A stretch of 6,041 nt of DNA, from positions 1-6,041 of the forward strand of contig CASEDW010000090.1 in NCBI GenBank assembly GCA_949286775.1, read 5' to 3'. A model generated the notes under the pieces. It worked only from the letters and a program-made list of their open reading frames with translations, did not search any database and was not told the origin of the DNA. The DNA comes from an uncultured Eubacteriales bacterium (GTDB taxonomy: Bacteria; Bacillota; Clostridia; Lachnospirales; Lachnospiraceae). This document shows positions 1-4,856 of this stretch, one piece after another; position 1 is the stretch's first letter, and each line of letters opens with the position of its first letter. The position numbers were made by a program, and so were the translations under genes.

Positions 1-318
1 CCTCTTTATAAACTTGAAAGAAATAAAAAAGTATGGTACGCGTACAGCGACGATGAACTTGACAGTATACTTGCCGAAGTCGGAAGAGATTCCAGCAACA
101 AGATACAGCGTTATAAAGGACTCGGAGAGATGGACGCAGATCAGCTCTGGGAGACGACAATGGATCCTGAACGAAGAATTCTTCTGAAAGTCGTAATGAA
201 TGAAGAAGAAACTTCCGAAGTTGATCTGACGTTTACAACGCTTATGGGCGATAAAGTAGAACCAAGACGAGAGTTTATAGAAGAACGCGCCAAAGATGTT
301 AAAAATTTGGATATATAA
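1..318 (+). CDS. gyrB: DNA gyrase subunit B, C-terminal part (5' end outside window)
   Basis: GyrB is the ATPase/TOPRIM subunit of the A2B2 gyrase that introduces negative supercoils. Frame 1 is open from the first base to TAA at 316-318 and gives 105 residues. The hallmark TOPRIM-tail motif QRYKGLGEM is followed by QLWETTMDPERR, then TTLMGDKVEPRREFIE, and the protein ends in KNLDI as Gram-positive GyrB proteins do. Only about 35 residues separate the PLYK motif from QRYKGLGEM, so the insertion of roughly 165 residues found here in enterobacterial GyrB is absent. The QLWETTM and EPRREFIE motifs and the adjacent gyrA favour GyrB over ParE. The ATPase domain and the GyrB quinolone-resistance region lie upstream of the window and cannot be assessed. 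Confidence 0.97.
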   Translation, partial: PLYKLERNKKVWYAYSDDELDSILAEVGRDSSNKIQRYKGLGEMDADQLWETTMDPERRILLKVVMNEEETSEVDLTFTTLMGDKVEPRREFIEERAKDVKNLDI

Positions 319-324
319 AGAAGA

Positions 325-385
325 TTAAACTAATTAATCAGAAAAAATCATGCTTGCATAAATTTTTGAAGATTAATTAGTTTAA
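325..385. repeat. 15-bp perfect inverted repeat in the gyrB-gyrA spacer
   Basis: The left arm TTAAACTAATTAATC (325-339) is the exact reverse complement of the right arm at 371-385, with 31 bases between. The spacer carries further nested symmetry: A5T (343-348) opposite AT5 (362-367), and ATGC-TT-GCAT (350-359) at the centre, so the whole 61 bases can fold into one long imperfect hairpin. The stem is almost entirely A/T and no T-run follows the right arm, so it does not look like a classical intrinsic terminator. It could be a processing or attenuation hairpin between gyrB and gyrA, a protein-binding dyad, or a relic of a small palindromic element. The function is unknown. Confidence 0.7.
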
Positions 386-392
386 GATTCTA

Positions 393-444
393 AGAACCAT
401 GAGGATGAAGGTTTATGGAATAAACCGGGAATCCGAATGGTTCT
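393..444 (+). ncRNA. Candidate structured leader RNA upstream of gyrA
   Basis: A single stem-loop with three helices can be drawn by eye. P1 pairs AGAACCAU (393-400) with AUGGUUCU (437-444). A symmetrical GA/GA internal loop (401-402, 435-436) allows tandem G-A pairs. P2 pairs GGAU (403-406) with AUCC (431-434). A 3x4 purine internal loop, GAA/GGGA (407-409, 427-430), again allows tandem G-A pairs. P3 pairs GGUUUA (410-415) with UAAACC (421-426) and closes the loop UGGAA. All 18 helix pairs are Watson-Crick. The element ends 38 bases before the gyrA ATG, where a 5' leader regulator would sit. I cannot match it to a named family: the published gyrA RNA motif I recall is from Pseudomonas relatives, and I have no basis to equate them. 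The fold is seen; a regulatory role is inferred. Confidence 0.5.
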
Positions 445-472
445 GATGATAACTTACAACCTGCAAATAAAC

Positions 473-477
473 GGTGA
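473..477 (+). promoter_or_regulatory. Ribosome binding site that decides the gyrA start
   Basis: GGTGA lies 5 bases before ATG at 483. The in-frame GTG at 474 would overlap this site and has no Shine-Dalgarno-like sequence of its own (CAAATAAAC precedes it). The site is weak compared with the AGGAGG used downstream. The bases CGGT (472-475) could pair with ACCG (424-427) of the leader hairpin, a 4-bp match that may be chance. Confidence 0.55.
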
Positions 478-482
478 ATATA

Positions 483-3008
483 ATGGATGATAAAATTTTT
501 GACAAGATAGAAGAAGTCGACATTAAGAAAAAAATGGAAGACTCTTATATCGACTACGCGATGAGCGTAATAGCTTCACGCGCGCTTCCCGATGTAAGAG
601 ACGGACTTAAGCCAGTACAGCGAAGAATTCTCTATTCGATGATAGAGCTCAACAATACGCCTGACAAACCGCACAGAAAATGCGCGCGTATCGTCGGCGA
701 TACAATGGGTAAATATCATCCTCATGGAGACAGCTCTATTTACGGAGCTCTCGTAAATATGGCTCAGGAGTGGTCGACAAGATATCCTTTAGTTGATGGT
801 CATGGAAACTTCGGATCTGTAGACGGAGACGGAGCGGCAGCAATGCGATATACAGAGGCCCGTCTTTCAAAAGTGTCTATGGAGATGATCTCTGACATAA
901 ATAAGAATACTGTGGATTTTGTTCCTAACTTTGATGATACGGAAAAAGAGCCTACCATATTGCCGTCAAGATATCCTAATCTTCTGGCAAACGGTACTAC
1001 AGGTATCGCCGTAGGTATGGCGACAAATATCCCGCCCCACAATATGAAAGAGCTTATCGGAGCAGTCGTTAAGATAATCGACAATATCGTAGACGAGGAC
1101 AGAGAAACGTCAGTTGAAGAACTGATGGAAGTCGTAAAAGGTCCTGATTTTCCTACAGGAGCGGAAATCCTCGGCAAAAAGGGAATCGAAGAAGCATACA
1201 GAACGGGACGCGGAAAGATAAAAGTACGCGCTATTACAAATATTGAGACTCTTCCAAATGGAAAGAGCCAGATCATAGTTACTGAACTTCCATATCTCGT
1301 AAATAAAGCGCGTCTTATCGAAAAAATCGCCGAGCTTGTAAAACTTAAAAAGCTCGACGGAATTACGGCGATAAGCGATCATTCAAACAGAGAAGGAATG
1401 AGAGTCTGCATCGAACTTCGAAAAGATGTAAACGCGAACGTAATGCTTAACAAGCTGTACAAAATGACGCAGCTTCAGGACAGTTTCAGCGTAAATATGC
1501 TCGCTTTAGTAAACCAGCAGCCAAAGATCTTAAATCTTACACAGATGCTTGGCTATTATCTGGATCATCAGGAGGAAGTAGTAACAAGAAGGACTCAGTT
1601 TGATCTGAATAAGGCTGAGGAAAGAGCGCATATTTTAGAGGGACTCTTAAAAGCGCTTGATCATATCGACGAGATAATCAGAATCATCCGCGCGTCAGCT
1701 AATACAGCGGAGGCAAAAGCAAACCTTATAGAAGCATTTGGATTTTCAGAAGCACAGGCTCAGGCGATCGTAGACATGAGACTGCGCGCTCTTACAGGTC
1801 TTGAGAGAAGCAAACTTGAGGCTGAGTACACTGAGCTTGAAAAGAAGATTCAGGAATACAAGGCTATCCTTGCCGACAGAAAGGTGCTTCTTGGCGTTGT
1901 AAAAAAAGAGATAATAGAAGTATCTGAAAAATACGGCGACGAGAGAAGAACAAAAATCGGAATCGATATAAACGACTTTACGGATGAAGATCTTATTCCG
2001 GATGTGCCTACAGTTATCGCAAAGACAAATCTTGGATATATCAAGAGAATGACTATCGACAATTTCAAGATTCAGAACCGCGGCGGCAAAGGCATCAAGG
2101 GAATGCAGACTGTCGAAGAAGATTATATCGAAGATATGTTTATGACTACTACGCATTATACGCTGTTGTTCTTTACGAACATAGGACGTATGTACAAGTT
2201 AAAGGCATATGAAATTCCGGAGGCCGGAAGAACTTCAAGAGGAACGGCTATAGTAAATCTGCTTCAGCTTCAGGGCGGAGAAAAAGTAACGGCGATAATT
2301 CCTATCGAAAAATTTGAAGATAACAAATATCTTCTTATGGCTACAAAATCGGGAACAGTAAAGAAAACTCCTCTGATGGATTTTGTAAATGTAAGAAAAG
2401 CAGGAATTACGGCTATCGTTTTAAGGGACGAAGACGATCTTATAGAAGTTAAATATACCGACGGAAAAAGAGATGTTCTCATAGCTACGTCAAACGGAAT
2501 GTGCATAAGATTTAATGAATCAGACGTAAGAAGCATGGGAAGAGTTTCATCAGGCGTCAGAGGAATAAAGCTGGATGACGGCGACGAAGTTATAGGAATG
2601 CAGATAGATACCCAGGGAACGCATATATTGTGCGTAACTGAAAACGGCATGGGTAAACTCACTGAAATGGACAACTTTACTGTTCATCATAGAGGCGGAA
2701 AAGGAATACGCTGCTATAAACTCACCGAAAAAACGGGAAAACTTATAGGATTTAAAGCCGTTATCCTTGAAAATGAACTTCTTCTGATAACTGATCAGGG
2801 AATCATAATGCGCATGAAGTGCGCGAATATTTCTATTCAGAACAGAAATACATCAGGCGTTAAGCTCATGAACTTAAATGAAGGAGTCCATGTGGCAAGT
2901 ATCGCTAAGGTCCGCGACGCTGACAATGGTGAAGAAGACGATGAAGCAGACGCAAATAATGAAAGCATTGACAATAATGAACAGAACGGTTCACAGGAGG
3001 ATGCATGA
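483..3008 (+). CDS. gyrA: DNA gyrase subunit A
   Basis: This is the DNA-cleaving and wrapping subunit of gyrase, 841 residues from ATG 483, a normal family length. The N-terminal winged-helix domain has DGLKPVQRR, the HPHGD motif with Ser84, and the active-site Tyr123 in RYTEARL (E. coli Tyr122). Ile175 in GIAVGMATNIPPHN matches the DNA-bending isoleucine. A coiled-coil segment spans roughly 370-490. The C-terminal beta-pinwheel follows, with a GyrA box QNRGGKG at 531-537 and a second box-like HHRGGKG at 735-741. The GyrA box and adjacent gyrB separate it from ParC. Residue 88, which aligns with E. coli Asp87 of the quinolone-resistance region, is Gly. The last 30 residues (812-841) hold 13 Asp/Glu and no Lys/Arg, resembling the acidic supercoiling-control tail of some GyrA proteins. 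The stop overlaps the next gene's start by 4 bases, and no terminator separates them. Confidence 0.97.
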   Translation: MDDKIFDKIEEVDIKKKMEDSYIDYAMSVIASRALPDVRDGLKPVQRRILYSMIELNNTPDKPHRKCARIVGDTMGKYHPHGDSSIYGALVNMAQEWSTRYPLVDGHGNFGSVDGDGAAAMRYTEARLSKVSMEMISDINKNTVDFVPNFDDTEKEPTILPSRYPNLLANGTTGIAVGMATNIPPHNMKELIGAVVKIIDNIVDEDRETSVEELMEVVKGPDFPTGAEILGKKGIEEAYRTGRGKIKVRAITNIETLPNGKSQIIVTELPYLVNKARLIEKIAELVKLKKLDGITAISDHSNREGMRVCIELRKDVNANVMLNKLYKMTQLQDSFSVNMLALVNQQPKILNLTQMLGYYLDHQEEVVTRRTQFDLNKAEERAHILEGLLKALDHIDEIIRIIRASANTAEAKANLIEAFGFSEAQAQAIVDMRLRALTGLERSKLEAEYTELEKKIQEYKAILADRKVLLGVVKKEIIEVSEKYGDERRTKIGIDINDFTDEDLIPDVPTVIAKTNLGYIKRMTIDNFKIQNRGGKGIKGMQTVEEDYIEDMFMTTTHYTLLFFTNIGRMYKLKAYEIPEAGRTSRGTAIVNLLQLQGGEKVTAIIPIEKFEDNKYLLMATKSGTVKKTPLMDFVNVRKAGITAIVLRDEDDLIEVKYTDGKRDVLIATSNGMCIRFNESDVRSMGRVSSGVRGIKLDDGDEVIGMQIDTQGTHILCVTENGMGKLTEMDNFTVHHRGGKGIRCYKLTEKTGKLIGFKAVILENELLLITDQGIIMRMKCANISIQNRNTSGVKLMNLNEGVHVASIAKVRDADNGEEDDEADANNESIDNNEQNGSQEDA
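2995..3000 (+). promoter_or_regulatory. Strong Shine-Dalgarno of the hydratase alpha gene, inside gyrA
   Basis: AGGAGG is embedded in the last gyrA codons (Gln-Glu-Asp) and ends 4 bases before ATG 3005, which overlaps the gyrA stop as ATGA. This fixes the start of the next gene and suggests translational coupling. The ATG at 3001 is in another frame and too close to the site to be used. Confidence 0.85.
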
Positions 3009-3847
3009 GAAATATTAATGTAAAAGAATTGACATCAAATATTAAAGAGATGTGCATCGAAGCTAACTACAATCTTTCAAGTGATATGGCTCAGAAAATA
3101 AATGAAGCCATAAAAGCGGAAGAGTCTGAATTGGGAAAGAAAATATTAAACCAGCTGCTTGAAAATCTTGAAGTAGCCAAAGAAGACAATGTTCCCATAT
3201 GTCAGGACACAGGAATGGCTGTTATATTTGTAGAAGTCGGCCAGGAAGTCCATTTTGAAGGCGGAAATTATGAAGACGCCATTAACGAGGGAGTTAGACA
3301 GGGATATAAAGAAGGATATTTGAGAAAATCCGTAGTTTCAGATCCTATTTTGCGTGTAAATACTCAGGACAATACTCCGGCCATTATCCATACAAAGATT
3401 GTTCCCGGCGATAAAGTAAAGATAACAGTCGCTCCGAAGGGATTCGGAAGTGAAAATTGCAGTAAGATATATATGCTTAAACCTGCTCAGGGAGCAGAGG
3501 GTGTTGAGGAAGCTGTAATAAAGACGATTAAGGATGCAGGCCCGAACGCATGTCCTCCGATTGTCATCGGAGTCGGAATCGGAGGAAATTTCGAGCAGGC
3601 AGCGATACTGGCAAAGCAGGCTCTTACAAGAGAGGCGGGCAAACATTCAGATCTTCCTCATATAAGAGAGATGGAAATCGATTTGCTTGAAAAGATAAAC
3701 AAACTCGGAATAGGACCGGGAGGTCTCGGAGGAAAGATTACTGCTCTTGCGGTAAATATCAATACATACGCAACACATATAGCGGGACTTCCTACGGCAG
3801 TAAACATTAGTTGCCATGTAAACAGACATGTGACAAGGGAGATTTAA
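3005..3847 (+). CDS. Class I fumarate hydratase (or L-tartrate dehydratase) alpha subunit
   Basis: This is the 280-residue iron-sulfur subunit of a two-subunit class I hydro-lyase, corresponding to the N-terminal part of single-chain FumA. Fumarase interconverts fumarate and L-malate in the cytoplasm. The three expected [4Fe-4S] cysteines are all present: Cys66 in CQDTG, Cys152 in GSENCSK and Cys183 in NACPP. The cluster would have an open iron site for substrate and be oxygen-sensitive, fitting an anaerobe. Asp68 of CQDTG is a conserved active-site residue in the family. Further family motifs are GVGIGGNFE (189-197), GIGPGGLGGKITALAV (235-250) and CHVNRH (270-275). It starts within the gyrA stop codon and abuts the beta gene. 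Sequence alone does not separate fumarase from L(+)-tartrate dehydratase (TtdA); fumarase is likelier because no tartrate genes are nearby. Confidence 0.92.
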   Translation: MRNINVKELTSNIKEMCIEANYNLSSDMAQKINEAIKAEESELGKKILNQLLENLEVAKEDNVPICQDTGMAVIFVEVGQEVHFEGGNYEDAINEGVRQGYKEGYLRKSVVSDPILRVNTQDNTPAIIHTKIVPGDKVKITVAPKGFGSENCSKIYMLKPAQGAEGVEEAVIKTIKDAGPNACPPIVIGVGIGGNFEQAAILAKQALTREAGKHSDLPHIREMEIDLLEKINKLGIGPGGLGGKITALAVNINTYATHIAGLPTAVNISCHVNRHVTREI

Positions 3848-4369
3848 ATGGACAGACATATCGAATTACCATTAAAGGATGAAGATATCGAGCAGCTTCA
3901 CATCGGAGATTACTGTTATTTAAGCGGAGTTGTTTATACGGCAAGGGATGCGGCTCACAAAAGAATGTATGAAGCACTCGAAAATAATGAGGAACTTCCT
4001 ATAGATATCAGGGGTCAGGTCATTTATTATATGGGACCTTCACCAGCGAGAGAGGGAAGAGTTATAGGTTCTGCAGGACCTACGACGGCGACGCGTATGG
4101 ATAAATACGCGCCAAGACTTCTTGACCTCGGACAGAAGGGAATGATCGGAAAAGGAAAAAGATCTCAGGAAGTAATAGACGCGCTAATCAGAAATAAAGC
4201 CGTATATTTCGCGGCTGTCGGAGGCGCAGGAGCTCTTCTTTCAAGATGCATCACTTCAAGTGAAGTTGTGGCATATGATGATCTCGGAACGGAGGCCATC
4301 AGAAGACTGGAAATTAAAGATTTTCCTGTCATAGTCGCAGCAGATTGTTATGGAAACAAGATATATTGA
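3848..4369 (+). CDS. Class I fumarate hydratase (or L-tartrate dehydratase) beta subunit
   Basis: This is the 173-residue partner of the preceding gene, matching the C-terminal part of single-chain class I fumarases and TtdB. The active site forms between the two subunits. Family motifs are clear: TARDAAHKRM (31-40), GPTTATRMD (77-85; Thr79 and Arg83 align with catalytic-pocket residues as I recall them from the Leishmania enzyme), GKGKRS (101-106), GGAGALLS (125-132), and EAIRRLEIKDFPVIVAAD (149-166). ATG 3848 follows the alpha stop TAA with no gap; AAGGGAG at 3835-3841, inside the alpha gene, ends 6 bases before it. The direct abutment implies coupled, equimolar synthesis. It is the last gene of the gyrase-hydratase operon, with a terminator hairpin about 50 bases downstream. 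The same fumarase/tartrate ambiguity applies. Confidence 0.92.
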   Translation: MDRHIELPLKDEDIEQLHIGDYCYLSGVVYTARDAAHKRMYEALENNEELPIDIRGQVIYYMGPSPAREGRVIGSAGPTTATRMDKYAPRLLDLGQKGMIGKGKRSQEVIDALIRNKAVYFAAVGGAGALLSRCITSSEVVAYDDLGTEAIRRLEIKDFPVIVAADCYGNKIY

Positions 4370-4404
4370 TTTTTTTATTCTTATTCGTCTTTTTCTCTTT
4401 TTTC
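4370..4404 (+). other. Pyrimidine-rich tract after the hydratase operon
   Basis: Thirty-five bases directly after the beta-subunit stop are nearly all T and C, with T-runs of 7, 5 and 6. The only stem upstream is weak (TTGTT 4345-4349 with AACAA 4355-4359, ten bases before the T-run), so I do not call a terminator here. A long U-rich stretch between stop codon and terminator could be a release or decay site, but that is a guess. Confidence 0.4.
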
Positions 4405-4416
4405 AGGTAAAAATTC

Positions 4417-4447
4417 AGGGCGGGAGCAAATGCTCCTCGCCCTATTT
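4417..4447 (+). terminator. Intrinsic terminator of the gyrA-hydratase operon
   Basis: The left arm AGGGCGGGAGCA (4417-4428) pairs with TGCTCC (4431-4436) and CGCCCT (4438-4443), with one bulged T at 4437 and a tight loop. The stem is GC-rich in AT-rich surroundings and lies about 50 bases after the last stop. The following tract, ATTTATAATTAT, is only moderately T-rich. On the minus strand the stem is followed by GAATTTTTA, so it may terminate in both directions. Confidence 0.8.
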
Positions 4448-4457
4448 ATAATTATCT

Positions 4458-4497
4458 ATTTCACGTCTGCTTTATATCAAACAGACATCAATGAAAT
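4458..4497. repeat. Hairpin of unknown role downstream of the operon terminator
   Basis: An inner stem pairs GTCTG (4465-4469) with CAGAC (4482-4486) and continues as TTT/AAA after one bulged C, closing ATATC. An outer stem pairs ATTTCA (4458-4463) with TGAAAT (4492-4497) across an asymmetric internal loop. No T-run follows on either strand. It is one of several hairpins packed between 4417 and 4585. Confidence 0.4.
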
Positions 4498-4524
4498 TCA
4501 GAAGATATGGAAACTTTCTTCGTT

Positions 4525-4567
4525 AAAAAAGAAATCGGGAACATAGACAACCAGGTTGTATGTTCCC
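4525..4567 (-). terminator. Strong intrinsic terminator acting on the minus strand
   Basis: Read on the minus strand, GGGAACATACAAC (4567 down to 4555) pairs with GTTG...TATGTTCCC (4551 down to 4537), with a 2-base bulge in the second arm and a 3-base loop. It is followed at once by GATTTCTTTTTT (4536 to 4525). The T-run is on the minus strand only; on the + strand just TTT follows. No minus-strand protein gene is visible for it to terminate, which is why a small RNA is suggested. Confidence 0.6.
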
Positions 4568-4590
4568 TTTAAGAACGTAGTTCTTTCAAT
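4525..4590 (-). ncRNA. Candidate small RNA, minus strand (about 65 nt)
   Basis: A predicted minus-strand promoter (4597-4628) would start a transcript near 4590. This runs through a short perfect hairpin (AAGAAC at 4585-4580, GTTCTT at 4576-4571 on the minus strand, 3-base loop) and ends at the strong minus-strand terminator, giving about 65 nt of mostly paired RNA. No start codon with a ribosome binding site is visible inside it. The alternative is that these are the leftover promoter and terminator of a lost gene. Everything here rests on pattern reading; expression is not shown. Confidence 0.3.
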
Positions 4591-4596
4591 AGTGTA

Positions 4597-4628
4597 ATAA
4601 TAGTATCATCTCCTTGACAGGGAGTCAA
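4597..4628 (-). promoter_or_regulatory. Possible MerR-type promoter, minus strand
   Basis: On the minus strand, TTGACT (4628-4623) is a -35 match and TATTAT (4602-4597) a -10 match with a 20-base spacer; TACTAT (4605-4600) would give 17. Within the spacer and touching the -35 lies the dyad CTCC-N7-GGAG (4624-4610). A GGAG/CTCC dyad in an over-long 19-20-base spacer is typical of MerR-family activated promoters. Overlapping it is TTGAC-N5-GTCAA (4614-4628), symmetrical on both strands, which also gives the + strand a TTGACA (4614-4619) with only a poor -10 (TTGATA, 4637-4642). Confidence 0.35.
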
Positions 4629-4778
4629 TAATTTTCTTGATAAAAGAATAAGACTAAATTCATGTCAGATCTTTAATCTATTCGAAAGCTATTTCTTTGA
4701 TCATTTCTTTTAAAGTATCTATACAAATAAGTGGCATAATATACAAAACAGAGTATATAAAATCTATTAATAAAATAA
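4629..4778. other. AT-rich non-coding stretch, nothing recognised
   Basis: No reading frame here has a ribosome binding site or family motif, and no remnant of a BlaI-type repressor is visible. The only internal pattern noted is ATTTCTTT repeated at 4691-4698 and 4703-4710. The stretch separates the possible minus-strand unit from the promoter of the M56 gene. Confidence 0.6.
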
Positions 4779-4807
4779 TTGAATTTACTACATCAGTGAT
4801 ATATAAT
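4779..4807 (+). promoter_or_regulatory. Sigma-A-type promoter of the M56 peptidase gene
   Basis: TTGAAT (4779-4784) and a perfect TATAAT (4802-4807) are separated by exactly 17 bases. The expected start of transcription is near 4814, giving a leader of about 43 bases before the ATG at 4857. Two TACTACA elements lie at the -35/-10 spacer and at the start site, so the promoter is probably repressible. Confidence 0.7.
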
Positions 4808-4829
4808 CAAAGTAGATACTACACATGTA
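4786..4829 (+). promoter_or_regulatory. BlaI/MecI-like operator elements over the promoter
   Basis: TACTACA occurs at 4786-4792, between -35 and -10, and again at 4817-4823, at the start site, 31 bases apart (about three helical turns). The second copy is part of TACACATGTA (4820-4829), fitting the TACA-N2-TGTA core of BlaI/MecI operators; the first has a poorer right half (CAGTGATA). The downstream site is flanked by GTAGAT (4812-4817) and ATCTAC (4835-4840), an outer inverted repeat. Family knowledge: BlaI/MecI repressors bind such dyads over promoters of genes controlled by BlaR1/MecR1. That such a repressor binds here is inference from the motif and the M56 gene that follows. Confidence 0.5.
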
Positions 4830-4843
4830 AAATAATCTACATT

Positions 4844-4848
4844 GGAGG
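4844..4848 (+). promoter_or_regulatory. Ribosome binding site deciding the M56 gene start
   Basis: GGAGG within TTGGAGGT ends 8 bases before ATG 4857. The next in-frame ATG comes only 20 codons later, inside the first membrane segment, so 4857 is the start. Confidence 0.85.
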
Positions 4849-4856
4849 TATTGATT

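Noticed and set aside
354..395. Independent gyrA promoter in the gyrB-gyrA spacer (TTGCAT or TTGAAG as -35)
   Set aside because: No acceptable -10 lies at 16-18 bases from either; co-transcription with gyrB is simpler.
474..482. GTG at 474 as the gyrA start
   Set aside because: It overlaps the only plausible ribosome binding site (GGTGA, 473-477) and lacks one of its own. ATG 483 gives the N-terminus usual for the family and Tyr123 numbering close to E. coli.
800..1276. Long minus-strand open frame within gyrA (158 codons)
   Set aside because: It lies wholly inside the conserved gyrase coding region, has no ribosome binding site or family motif, and is explained by the codon bias of gyrA. 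The other minus-strand frames at 1110-1382, 1746-2156, 1850-2068, 2270-2674, 3338-3646 and 3647-3859 are rejected for the same reason.
4614..4642. TTGACA as a + strand promoter
   Set aside because: The best -10 at 17 bases is TTGATA, a poor match, and no + strand gene starts soon after. The same bases fit a minus-strand MerR-type promoter or a TTGAC/GTCAA dyad better.
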